A DNA stretch of 64,000 nucleotides from Phascolarctos cinereus (taxonomy: Eukaryota > Chordata > Mammalia > Diprotodontia > Phascolarctidae). This document shows positions 54,651-64,000 of the stretch, in pieces. Under the pieces are notes generated by a model. It made no database searches and had not been told where the DNA came from. It saw only the letters and a program-made list of their open reading frames with translations. The first letter of the stretch is position 1. Every line of letters begins with the position of its first letter. The translations under genes and the position numbers were made by a program. Location: NCBI RefSeq assembly GCF_002099425.1, contig NW_018344214.1, positions 3,443,542 through 3,507,541 of the forward strand. The letters are read 5' to 3'.

Positions 54651-56060
54651 CTGCTGGCCTCTTCTCCTTCTCTCTCTTCCTCTGGCCCTTACTCCCTCTG
54701 CATTCACCCCTAGCAGCTCCAGGGTCCCCCCTTTGCCAAGCCCCTTCCTCCCACCTGCAGGAGAATTCTTGAACAGGAAATAACTACACTTGCTGCTAGG
54801 CCCTGAAGTTTGGCTTAGTTGCTCTTTCGGTCAGTGGCAACTGTCCTCAGACTTGGACCAGCCCACGAGCAATCTGAGAAGCAGGAATAATGGAAGCCTT
54901 TGAAGTGGCTGCCCACTGAGGAGGAGGGGATGGGGTCTCAGGCAGCAATAACGAATTGGAAAGACCATCACCGCTTGTAGGGAAGGGATATGGTAAATGG
55001 GGCTCTTCACACACACTTCTAAATTAATCTGGTGTGTGTGTATGTGCATTCAACAACACAAATATCTCACACCTTGGACTGCTTATCCTGATGGTATATA
55101 TTCTTTCTAGCCTCAGGGAAAACTTGCCCAACAAAGTGTCATGTTTATTGCTCCAAATCTCAAAGGAATCTCCCAGACTTAGGGTTGGGGCAGGTCACAG
55201 TGAATTAAACATTCCTTACAAAATTGTTTTCCGTCAGGATTTCCTCAAGTCATGGGGCCTTTCAATATGAATGTCTCCTGTAACAGGTCCAGCCCGGTGC
55301 CAAAGGCAGGGCCAACTGTTTATAAGAATGGAGGGGCACAGGGAGGGATGCACACTGCTAGGCATAGGTGCTTACTGCTTGTTGATGGCTTGGGGTCTCC
55401 GATGGGGACCCCAGGCTCTCCAGGGCTCTGTCAATGAAGCAGCAGTTTTGACAGGTCCTACTAAGCCAGAATGGCTTTGAAAGCAGACCCAGATGCATCA
55501 GCTCACATCCTGCCTTAATCAGACCTGCCTGACAATGTTCAGAAAGGCTAAGCAGCAAGGTAGGAATTTAACCCTTTAATCCTCACAGTTCCTGAAACTA
55601 CCTGTCAAAGGATGGAGAAGGAAGAAATAACAGCCCCTGCAAGGAATCAACCCATATCTGTTGGTAGAATCGATTTGAAAATGGGTGATGCAGAAATAAA
55701 TCAGTCGACCAAAATGCATCTCTAGTAAATGTCATCTTCTATGGTCCAGGCACAGTACCATACTGCTTCCCTGATCACCAAGGTCCCCAGCCTCTCTACC
55801 TTGTCTAAAAATACATTTTAGTTTGAACTTTCCTACTTTGCTAATCATAACTTCAGTCTATCGCTGACAAGTGAAAAACTCAGTCAGCCACACAAGTGTC
55901 CAATTAACACAATCAAAGCAGTCAATGCTACATTTCTAAACTGAAATGTAACATTGACTATGGAATTTTATGGGGAAAATGAAGTTTTTTTCATGTTTTG
56001 TTGGACTACATGACATTAAAACTATAAAATGTTGGTACAAAAAATATCTTAGAGAAAACT
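54651..56060. other. Repeat-poor block
   Basis: No repeat is assignable over 1.4 kb. It contains a strong short hairpin (55920-55959) and the text GCATCAGCTCACATCCTGCC and AATAAATCAGTCGACCAAAA, which reads like unique, possibly conserved sequence. No exon evidence. Confidence 0.4.
55920..55959. other. 17-bp-stem hairpin
   Basis: Arms GTCAATGCTACATTTC and GAAATGTAACATTGAC pair around the loop TAAACT with a single mismatch, plus one flanking A:T pair. Too short a stem for a typical pre-miRNA. Could be a relic of a tiny palindromic MITE. Confidence 0.75.
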
Positions 56061-56064
56061 AGAT

Positions 56065-56165
56065 TGGACTGTCATTTTACAGATCAGGAAACTGAGGTTG
56101 AAAAAAGAGGAATAGCTAGCAAATTAATGCCAGTCTCCTGATTCTCATTTCAGTATGGTTTACTT
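56065..56165 (-). mobile_element. MIR-type SINE, reverse, worn
   Basis: TCATTTTACAGATCAGGAAA, CTGAGGTTGAAAAAAGAGG and CCAGTCTCCTGATTCTCATT in reverse order. Confidence 0.6.
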
Positions 56166-56509
56166 TCAGGACTCTGATGGAATCACTGAGTAAAGGGCAC
56201 ATTTTTTTTTGCAAATAAGAAAAGGGGATTACCACCACACCAATGATGAAAACTAAGGCCTTGCATCCCAGGTCTGTGGTTTATCCCCAGGCTGTGCTCT
56301 CCCCCAAATGGCATGGAGTTATATGCTTAATAAAATGAGACTGTACTCAAATAAATGAAGTCATATTCATGTGCTTAGGGACTTCTATTCCTTGAAGATA
56401 ATTGTGCTTTCTCAAAACTTGAATGATCTTCAGCTATGTTAAAGTCTCACATTGCTCCTCATTGCTAGCCATATGAACTAATCTCCATGTTCATAGTGTC
56501 TCTCCCTAG

Positions 56510-56615
56510 AAAAGTAAGCTCCATGAGGACAGGAACTGATAAATGTTTGTTTCAACATTTCCTGAGCCTGTCATACTGCATAACATGAAACATATAATTA
56601 ATTCTTGCTAATCTA
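56510..56615 (+). mobile_element. L2 LINE 3' end, worn
   Basis: AAGTAAGCTCCATGAGGACA, GGAACTGATAAATGTTTGTT, then CCTGAGCCTGTCATACTGCA and TAATTAATTCTTGCTAATCT. Confidence 0.65.
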
Positions 56616-57539
56616 CTAACTTACTGCATCCTCTGCCAGTTGAAGAACTCCATCAGAACCAGGCTATGGTGAAACCAATCAATCAGTTGGTTAAAAAGCA
56701 TCATTTAGGACTTGTTTGAGCTCTCCCTCAACCCCCTCCAAATACCTATAAAAATTTGCTCTAAACAAATTCTAAAGCAGCAGAATCCACAAAAAGACAG
56801 AGTGAAATAAATTCACAGCCCAAGACAACCTGGATGGTTGATCAGAAAGGTATATCATGCTGATCAGGGAGAAGAGTGCAGTTCAGTATGGCTACTCAGG
56901 CAAGGCAGGCCTCAGTGAACCTGGAGCAGGCCTCAGAGGACTGAATCAGAGGCAGCTGTGGCAGTTTCCAGACTTCTCAACCCATGAACACCAAAGATAA
57001 CTTAGAAGGTCAGTCGGAAAAGTCTGTGACTGTGATGAAAGAGAGAAACATGGTCATAGCCCCAGTCCCTGTGCTTGGCCCCAGGATGGTGGCTGCTTCC
57101 AGAGCTTCTGGCACACAGACTGAGGGGGAATCAAGTGGCTGATCAGAGGGAGATTGAAGGGATCTCTCTGATTGTGCAGAATTCTCTTGCTTTGCCCATG
57201 CTTGGATCTGGGTTACAGTTCTAGAGGGCAATCCTGGGGTGAGCAGGAGACCTGGCACAGTGAGGCTAGTAGTGGTCTTAAAAAGAAAATTCTCCTACAG
57301 TTCCAAGGCAGAAAAGAGTGCTTGTGGTCACTCATAGACCAGAGCACAGGCCAGGAAAAGAGTAAACACCTTGCCCCTTATCACACCACCTTGGAAGAAC
57401 TGAAAATTTACAGGTCCCTAGAAGTATCTCTAAAAACAGCTGCATAACACCCCTGAAGCTTGGGACAGTACATTCTCTACAATGGAAGCAGACCCCTACC
57501 TTAACAAAGAGTTTGAAACTCAAGTATTTGGCTGGGATT

Positions 57540-59008
57540 GTGAATAAACAAAGGTCCAAAAAAAGTCAGACTCTAGAATCTTTCTTTCATAACACAGAAG
57601 ATAAAAACATACAACCAGAAGAAGACAACAAAGTCAAAGCTCCTACATCCAAAGCCTTTAAGAAAAATATGAATCAGTCCCAGACCATGGAAGAGCTAAA
57701 AAAGGAGTTTGAGAAACAAGTAAGAGAAGAAGAAATAAGAAAGAGAAATGAAAGTGATGCAAGAAAATCATGAAAAAGTCATCAGCTTGCTAAAGGAGAC
57801 AAAAAAAAAATACTGAAGAAAATAACACCTTAAAAAATAGCCTAACTGGCTTCTGAAGCGGTAAAGGCCTTCAGTTCATGCCATACAAGGATGGGTTGAA
57901 AGAATTGTGAGTTTTGGCCAAAAGAAGAAGACAACGAAGATATAATAGATTGCTTCAAGTATTTGAAACGCTGCCACATAAAAGAGGGATTAGGCTGGGT
58001 CTTTTGGGCCCCAGATGCTTATACTGGAAGCATATAGGGGAGAAGTTACAGAAAGGCAACTATGAGAGAAAACTGCCTACTACTGAGAGCTGTACCAAAG
58101 AGGAATGGCTCCCCCTTGAGATAACTGGTCTCTCCTTAATTGGGAGTTCTCCAAGCATCAGTCGTGTATAGACTGCCCACAAGCACATAGAGTCTAGAAA
58201 GCTCAATGGGTAGAGTGATGAACTTGGGGTCATCAACCAATTAATTCAGCACTGTGCTAGGTGCCAGAGATAGACAAAAGAGGTCCCAAAAGCCAATGAG
58301 GAGAACAGTGCCCTAAGAAACAAAATTAATCAAATGGAAATGGAAGTCAAAAAGCTTACTGAAGAAAATATTTCCTTAAAACTTAGAATGGAGCAATTGG
58401 AAGCTAGTGACTTTATGAGAAATCCAGACACTGTAAAACAAATCCAAAACAATGAACAAATAAAAAACAAGTGCAAAATACCTCACTGGAAAAACAACTG
58501 ACTTGGAAAATAGATCTAGGAGAGAGAATTTAAAAATTATTTGATTATCTGAAAGCCATGATAAAAAAAAGAGCCTAGACCTCATCTTTTAAGAAATTAT
58601 CAAGGAAAACTTCCCTGATATTTTAGAACCAGAGGGCAAAATAGAAATTGAAAGAATCCACAGGTCATCTCCTGAAAGGAGATCTCCTAGGAATATTGTA
58701 ACCAAATTCCAGAGTTCCCAGATCAAGGAGAAAATATTACAAGCAGGCAGAAAGAAACAATTCAAGTATTGTGGAAACACAAGATTTTTTCTACATTAAG
58801 GGACCAGAGGGCTTGGAATATAATATTCCAGAGGGCAAAGGAGATAGGATTACAACCAAGAATCACTTACCCAGCAAAGCTGAGTATAATTCTTCAGAGG
58901 GGAAAATGGTCATTCAATGAAATAGGGGACTTTTAAGCATTCTTGATGAAAAGACCAAAGCTGAATAGAAAATTTGACTTTCAAATACAAGACTCAAGTG
59001 AAACATGA
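57540..59008 (+). pseudogene. Half-L1 ORF1, interrupted
   Basis: The start codon is GTG here (ATG in the sister copy), then NKQRSKKSQTLESFFHNTED, KNIQPEEDNKVKAPTSKAFK and MNQSQTMEELKKEFEKQVRE. The coiled coil breaks at 57844, where the inserted segment begins, and resumes after 58280 (AGGTCCCAAAAGCCAATGAG). The end corresponds to KRPKLNRKFDFQIQDSSET before the stop at 59006-59008. Further small frameshifts. The N-terminal part is better preserved here than in the first copy. Confidence 0.82.
57844..58280 (+). other. 437-bp insertion copied from 60104-61052 with a 510-bp gap
   Basis: Bases 57844-58147 match 60104-60407 (about a dozen differences by eye, no indels). Bases 58148-58280 match 60920-61052 (about nine differences). 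The intervening 512 bases of the donor are missing. Both outer junctions fall in microhomology: AAC/TGGC on the left and CAAAAG on the right, where host ORF1 text resumes. The sister half-L1 has only about 12 bp (CCAAATGGCAAA) at this place. There is no target duplication and no A-tail. Confidence 0.85.
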
Positions 59009-59143
59009 AGAGATAAACAGGAAAGAGAAAGCATAAGAGACTTATTAAGGTTGAACTGTTTACATTCCTGCGTGGAAAAAATGATATTTATAACTCATGA
59101 GACCTTTGTCAGTATTAGGATAGTTGGAGGGAAAAAATTATAT

Positions 59144-59144
59144 G

Positions 59145-59184
<40 letters not shown>
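59144..59184. repeat. (GATA)n microsatellite inside the half-L1
   Basis: About ten GATA units followed by TGGCACAGGGTGAGT, the same flanks as the TA/GATA array of the first half-L1. Confidence 0.95.
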
Positions 59185-59185
<1 letters not shown>

Positions 59186-60034
59186 GGCACAGGGTGAGTG
59201 GAAGATGAAGGGGTGATATCTGGAGAATAAAATTAAGAGATGAGAGAGGATTACACTGGGAGAAGGAGAAAAGGAGAGGTAGAATGGGGTAAATTATCTC
59301 ACATGAAACAGACAAGAAAAGGCTTTTACAGTGGAGGGGAAGTGGGGGAGGGTGAGAGGGAATGAGTGAATCTTATTCTCATGGGATTTGGCTTAAGGAG
59401 GGAACAACATACACACTCAATTGGGAAATCTATCTTACCCTACAGGAAAATGGAGGGGGGGGAAGGGGACAAGAGAGCAGGGAGATGATAGAGGGGAGGG
59501 CAGATTGGGGGAGGGGGTAATCAAAAGCAAAGACTTCTGAGGAGGGACAGGGTCAAAAGAGAGAATAGAATAAATGGGGGGCAGTATAGGATGAAGAGAA
59601 AAATAGTTCGTTATTCACAACATGGCTACTGTGGAAGTGTTTGCACGACTACACATGTATAACCTGTATTGAGTTGCTTGCCTTTCCAATGAGCGTGGGT
59701 GGGGAGGGAGGAAGGGGGAAAATTTGGAACCCAAAGTTTTAAAAACACATGTTAAAAAAATTGTTTTCACATGCAACTGGGAAATAAGAAATACGGGAAA
59801 TGGGGTATAGAAATTTATCCTGCCCTACAGGAAAATAGAAGGGGAAGGGGATAAGAGAAAGGGGTGAGATAGAAGGGAGGGCAGATTAGGGGAAGGGGTA
59901 TATAGAATGCGGGCCATCTTGGGGTGGGGGGAGGGATGAGAGGGGGAGAAATTTTGGACCTCAAAATCTTGTGGAAGTGAATGTTAAAAACTAAAAATAA
60001 ATAATTTAATAAAAATTTTCAAAAGTATCACTTA

Positions 60035-60512
60035 ACCAGACTACAACCTGAAATTGGAGAAATTTACTGAAGAGAGGTTTTGATAAATGGTAAGGGGTTC
60101 ACAAACTGGCTTCTGAGGCAGTAAAGGCCTTCAGTTCATGCCATACAAGGATGGGTTGAAAGAATTGGGAATTTTGGCCAAAAGAAGAAGACAACGAAGA
60201 TATAATAGACAGCTTCAAGTATTTGAAATGCCGCCACATAAGAGAGGGATTAGGCTGGGTCTTTTGGGCCCCAGATGCTTATACTGGAAGCATATAGGGG
60301 AGAAGTTACAGAAAGTCAACTATGACAGAAAACTGCCTACTACTGAGAGCTGTACCAAAGAGGAATGGCTCCCCCTTGAGATAACTGGTCTCCCCTTAAT
60401 TGGGAGTCTTCATGAAAAGGCTGGATGGCCATTTTGGGGGGATTCTATAGAGGGTATCCTTGGCATGACATCCCTTCCAACGCCAAGAGTCTTTTGTTCT
60501 ATGATTCTATAG
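60035..60512 (+). mobile_element. CR1/L3 LINE 3' end
   Basis: CATGCCATACAAGGATGGGT, TGAAAGAATTGGGAATTTTG, CAGCTTCAAGTATTTGAAAT, GAGAGGGATTAGGCTGGGTC, AGAGCTGTACCAAAGAGGAA and TCTTCATGAAAAGGCTGGAT run in CR1/L3 3' UTR order and end in the class signature TTCTATGATTCTATAG. The 124-codon frame over it is a by-product. It is the donor of the insertion at 57.8 kb. Confidence 0.82.
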
Positions 60513-61012
60513 GGGATGAGATTACTTGCATAGGGGAAAGTCACCGCATCTGCCAGTAAAAGAAAGTCTAGTGGGCTGACAGTAGACATCAGGGAAGTTC
60601 AAGAGTTGGCAACAGGTAGATAGATTAGGTGGGTGGGGTGCAGCCTCAAATATGGTGTGAACCACTCTACTCAGGAACATGAGTCCTACCTTATCTAAAG
60701 AGAGACCAATCACACCACCAACGACCAACTGGAAACAAAGGTGAAGTGGAGTATTAACCTATACTGGAAAAGGACATGTGGTTGGAAGCAGAGGGACAAA
60801 GTGAGAGGATGAGGCATAGCATCTTTGGGGAGGCACAGACCCAGTGAAATGATATTGTTTCAGGGTAACCCACATCAGAGTTGTAGAGTGCCCCCCCAGT
60901 CCTCTCCATGACCAGGCATCCTCCAAGCATCAGTCATGTATAGACTGTACATAAGCACATAAAGTCTAGAAAGTTCAATGGGTAGAGTGATGGACTTGGG
61001 GTCATCAACCAA
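60513..61012. other. Gene-free, unassigned
   Basis: No family recognised. Part of it (60408-60919, with the CR1 end) is the segment skipped in the copied insertion. Confidence 0.4.
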
Positions 61013-61090
61013 TCAATTCAGCACTGTGCTAGGTGCCAGAGATAGACAAAAGCAAGATAGCCCCTATCCTGAAGTAACTTGGGTCCTACT
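61013..61090 (+). mobile_element. Unnamed interspersed repeat, 5' scrap
   Basis: CAATTCAGCACTGTGCTAGG, TGCCAGAGATAGACAAAAGC and AAGATAGCCCCTATCCTGAA follow the 30155 family. Confidence 0.5.
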
Positions 61091-61260
61091 GGGGGAAGCA
61101 TGGGTTCAAATTCTGCCTCAGATACTTGCAAAAAATCAGATATCTTCTCTGAACCTCTCTAAATGTGTATATGTATATATACATATATATATATATACAT
61201 ATATATATATACATATATATACATATATATATACATATATATGTATATATATATACATAC

Positions 61261-61317
<57 letters not shown>

Positions 61318-61560
61318 CTAAATTATATGTAAATAGGTACCTGCCTTTATGCTCCATGGATAAAATTAAAGATTCTTTGGTGTGACCAGTGGCTAATTAC
61401 TTAATCTTTTTAAACTTCAGTTTCCTTTTCTATAAAATGAGAGTAATTTTTATATTCTTTCACTCATAGAGTTTGCCTGAGGAAGTGCTTCGAAAAATAG
61501 TGATAATAACAGTCCCTCACTGGCAGGGTTATTATGAGGCTCAAATCAGCATAAGTCTCT
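61091..61560 (+). mobile_element. MIR-type SINE, interrupted by a (TA)n tract
   Basis: Left part: GGGTTCAAATTCTGCCTCAG, then ATACTTGC. Right part from about 61385: ACCAGTGGCTAATTACTTAA, CTTCAGTTTCCTTTTCTATA, AAATGAGAGTAAT and CTGGCAGGGTTATTATGAGG. Between them lies about 250 bp dominated by TA repeats that is not SINE. Confidence 0.65.
61166..61315. repeat. (TA)n / TACATATA microsatellite
   Basis: About 150 bp of TATA and TACATATA units, ending in a pure TA run. Confidence 0.95.
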
Positions 61561-61609
61561 TTAGAAACTTGAATTGCCATATAATCATGAACCTATTATA
61601 AGGAATGTC

Positions 61610-62075
61610 TCAATGAGTTTCAGTATCCCCTACAGTCATCATGTCCTCTCTCATGACCTGGCATTCATGGAAGCAATCCCCCATGCTCTGAATGTCATTT
61701 CTCCTCATACTGACCTTTCAGAATACTTCTGTTGCTTTGAGTTTCAGTTGAGGGACCCTCTCCTCCATTAAGTCTTCCCTGATCCCCTCATGAGAGCTGA
61801 AAGCACTCACCCTTACATCAAGTTTTTCTAAATACTTTTCATGAATCTCTCCTCTATACCTATTACTATCTTGTACTTTTACTTATATACATATATTTAA
61901 TAATCCCAATTCCTCTGGAAAAAAAATATTTGTCCCCATTACACATAATGCTTGCTGGTGGTTTAAGACAGATGATGAGGGCAGATTGGATCACATTCTT
62001 TCTTTATGCCCCTAGCACCTGTATTAGTGACATGCACATATAGGAGATACTGGATAAGTGTTTGTAGGAGTGAAT
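61610..62075 (+). mobile_element. L2 LINE 3' region
   Basis: AATGTCATTTCTCCTCATAC, CTCCATTAAGTCTTCCCTGA, TCCCCTCATGAGAGCTGAAA, CCCCTAGCACCTGTATTAGT and TGGATAAGTGTTTGTAGGAG are colinear with the L2 3' UTR. Confidence 0.75.
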
Positions 62076-62139
62076 TAGCTATCTCTTTATAAAGAAAAGC
62101 TGTCTAGCAGCCAGAGGTAAATAAAAGTAGAAGTAATGG

Positions 62140-62295
62140 CCCCCCAAAGTAGTGGGTTTTGCATCACTAAATGTGTAAAGTGAAGCCTGGATGGCCACTG
62201 CTCACAGGTGTTCAAGAAAGAATGCTTGGCCAGGTATGGACTGGATTGATGCCTCTGAGGTCCCATCTGGCTCTAAGACTCTGGGATTCTATTGG
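62140..62295 (+). mobile_element. CR1/L3 LINE 3' end, worn
   Basis: GAAGCCTGGATGGCCACTGC, GGTATGGACTGGATTGATGC, CTCTGAGGTCCCATCTGGCT and CTGGGATTCTATTGG follow the CR1/L3 terminus. Confidence 0.65.
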
Positions 62296-62574
62296 TACAT
62301 GGACTAGAATTAATGTGCTTCTTTGACAAACCATTTGCTAGTGGATCTTGCAAGCTAATGAACTTTGAAAAACCAAGCTTTCATGTCCATTGTTTTTAAT
62401 GAAGCAGTTTTATATATTCCTCACATAGCAAATGTTGTATTTATTGTTAATGCTCTGACATAGGCAGTGGTCCAGGCAGGTGTTCACACAAGGGAGGTTT
62501 GACAAGCAGATAGCATGTATCTATTCACAGGGACTGACATTCAAGACATAGACTCTAGCCCTTGGGAGAATTTC

Positions 62575-62840
62575 AGTAAGAATGAGAGCTGATATTTGTA
62601 CAGTGCTTGCAGACTTGTGAAGCCTTTTATGTGAGAATCTTGTTAGAATCTCACTATGATCCTTCGAGGTATGTACTATCAGGATCCCTGTCATCACTTT
62701 ACTCATGAAGGCAACTGAGGCTCTGAGACCTTAAATGGCTGGCCTATTGCCATACATCCAGGAAGAATAGGGTGTACGAGATGGATTCAAACCAGAAGTC
62801 TCCCTTTAACTCCAAGGTTAAAGATCTTCTAATTACGGAG
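62575..62840 (-). mobile_element. MIR SINE, near full length
   Basis: GAGAGCTGATATTTGTACAG, TATGATCCTTCGAGGTATGT, CATGAAGGCAACTGAGGCTC and ATGGATTCAAACCAGAAGTC in reverse order. Confidence 0.78.
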
Positions 62841-62889
62841 GAACAAAGCAGAAACTCTATCCCTTGGGAATAGAAAGAAACCAGAGGCC

Positions 62890-63085
62890 ATGTAATTCTG
62901 TGGAAGACACAAACACTGTATCTAGAGTCAGGGGCCCTGAGTTTGAGGTTCTAACATTGACTACCTGTATAACCATGACCAATTCACTTCCTCTGGTCTG
63001 GTTCTTAGTTTTCTCTTCTGTCAAATAAGGAATTTGGAGAAGACGGCTTCCACAAACCTTTCTAGTTGAGCTTTATCCTGGCCCC
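62890..63085 (+). mobile_element. MIR-type SINE
   Basis: AACACTGTATCTAGAGTCAG, CTACCTGTATAACCATGACC, AATTCACTTCCTCTGGTCTG and GTTTTCTCTTCTGTCAAATA in order. Confidence 0.72.
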
Positions 63086-64000
63086 TGAGGCAGTGATGAT
63101 CATTGATAACCTGTCACCTTGAGGTATGTTGCTGAGTTAAGCATGGGCAGAGTTCTAAGAAGAAATACTTCTGAGAGGCAGTCACTGAGGGGTGAGTCTG
63201 AATGAAAGTTCTAAGACAAGCACTTACTACTTTTGAGTTTTGAATATGAAAGGTTGCTGTATACTTCAAGAGATGAGAATTCCAGAGCTATTGTACAATT
63301 TTGGTATAAGTATAATTTATGTGATTTTAGACAGAAGATGAAAATGTGATGAATAATCACAAGATAAGGTAGATTGTTCAGAGAAGATACAGAGTCTGAA
63401 CCCAAAAAGCCAAGAGAAGAGCTATGGAGATGAAAGGACAGATTCCAGAACTGCATCAGCTAAGTTTGAAGCTGGAAATGAGATATACTATAGTTTCTAT
63501 TGACAACTAAGTCCAGTTCAGCAGAGGAGCAGATTTGAAGCAGAAAAGTCACTTAGGAGATCAACTAGTTTGACTGACTATAACTATGTGCCTACTGTTC
63601 TCCAAAGGAGGAAATAATCTATTGGTATAAAAGTGTGGCTCAGGTTTATATGTGGATTGTGGTGTATTTATTATTCATTCATTTGCTTTAATGCATAAGT
63701 ATCTGTAATATTATTTCTTTTGACTTGTTAAAAATGGATTTATTTAAGAATTAAAACTGTCATCATTGCCAATGGTTGTTTATATACATGGAAACACATC
63801 AGTGAGGGCTCAAGAACTAAAGTGTTTATATCTTTTCACAACAGATTGACTCCTTGGACCCTGAGAGAACTTGAGTGTATCTGTGTGGGGTTGTCCCTTC
63901 ACTGGGAAAATAGGCCTATGGATATGAAAGCAGGTTGCAGTAAACAAGCCAGCCCAGACAATGAGAAGGTGTCCATATGTCCATGTGAGAGGGATAAAGT
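63086..64000. other. Gene-free, unassigned, to window end
   Basis: No named repeat or domain. TATCTTTTCACAACAG near 63828-63843 looks like a splice acceptor, but no coding frame follows that I can defend. Confidence 0.35.

Larger units (their letters stand above)
56708..60020 (+). mobile_element. Second ORF1-only half-L1 copy, with an internal templated insertion
   Basis: Same order as the copy at 9.57 kb: 5' UTR, ORF1, spacer, L1-type 3' UTR, then a second spacer-plus-tail block. It is 5'-truncated by only about 35 bp. Flanking AAAAGCATCATTTA (56694-56707) and AAAAGTATCACTTA (60021-60034) form a 14-bp duplication with two differences, so it is older than the first copy or has mutated more. 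A foreign 437-bp segment sits inside ORF1. Without it the element is about 2.9 kb. Confidence 0.9.

Noticed and set aside
57844-58280. Retroposed spliced transcript as the source of the 437-bp insertion
   Set aside because: No GT-AG at the internal junction on either strand, no poly-A and no target duplication; microhomology at the breaks fits template switching better.
59144-59184. CRISPR-like or satellite array
   Set aside because: A simple tetranucleotide repeat without spacers.
60138-60512. 124-codon frame that looks protein-like and recurs at 57914-58171
   Set aside because: It lies in the CR1/L3 3' UTR and its copy; the recurrence is a DNA duplication and not conserved coding.
63828-63900. 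Host exon after a splice-acceptor-like TTTTCACAACAG
   Set aside because: No open frame with a recognisable product follows, and the window ends soon after.
1-64000. Endogenous retrovirus or LTR element
   Set aside because: No paired long terminal repeats, primer-binding site or gag/pol/env text recognised; the reverse-transcriptase remnants are L1 and RTE type.

Overview
The window reads as vertebrate, almost certainly marsupial (metatherian), genomic DNA without a recognisable host gene. The evidence is a mix of elements: L1 LINEs in several states, tRNA-derived CORE/MIR-type SINEs (box-B-like GTGTGACC followed by GGCAAGTCACTTAA, then TTTCCTCATCTGTAAAATG), L2 and CR1/L3 3' ends, an RTE-clade LINE with a readable reverse-transcriptase C-terminus, CpG depletion, and long simple repeats. 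I found no rRNA, tRNA, CRISPR array, prokaryotic signal or retroviral element. Family names were given by eye; none was checked against a library.

Layout. 1-2.7 kb: gene-free sequence with one SINE. 2.68-9.25 kb: a full-length but inactive minus-strand L1 with a two-unit tandem 5' UTR, ORF1, spacer, ORF2 and 3' UTR. 9.57-12.69 kb: a complete plus-strand ORF1-only ('half-L1', HAL1-like) element with perfect 12-bp target-site duplications, nested in the tail of an older retroposon. 12.9-16.6 kb: an old 5'-truncated L1. 16.6-30 kb: SINE, L2 and CR1 debris, a palindromic MITE, and a 92-bp retroposed tail of the half-L1 family with a perfect 16-bp duplication. 30.5-34.5 kb: an L1 that lost most of ORF2, then further L1 3' ends. 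35-37.2 kb: a repeat-poor block, the best place to look for conserved non-coding sequence. 37.2-42.7 kb: L2, SINE and CR1 pieces. 42.9-43.7 kb: an 851-bp mini-L1 joining 5' UTR to 3' end. 44.0-46.2 kb: a truncated L1 that split a SINE. 46.3-56 kb: old repeats, an RTE fragment preceded by a (TC)n array, and a second repeat-poor block. 56.7-60.0 kb: a second half-L1 copy carrying a 437-bp insertion apparently templated from about 2.3 kb downstream. 60.0-64 kb: a CR1/L3 3' end (the donor), a SINE split by (TA)n, L2, CR1 and MIR pieces.

There is no operon-like or pathway logic. The relationships are those of parasitic elements. An autonomous L1 lineage supplies reverse transcriptase, and half-L1s, mini-L1s and SINEs are presumed to use it. 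The half-L1 family (two long copies plus one 92-bp tail) shares a fixed composite 3' end and a microsatellite at one fixed position, so it is a propagating lineage rather than two accidental deletions. That family and the templated insertion are the most notable things here.
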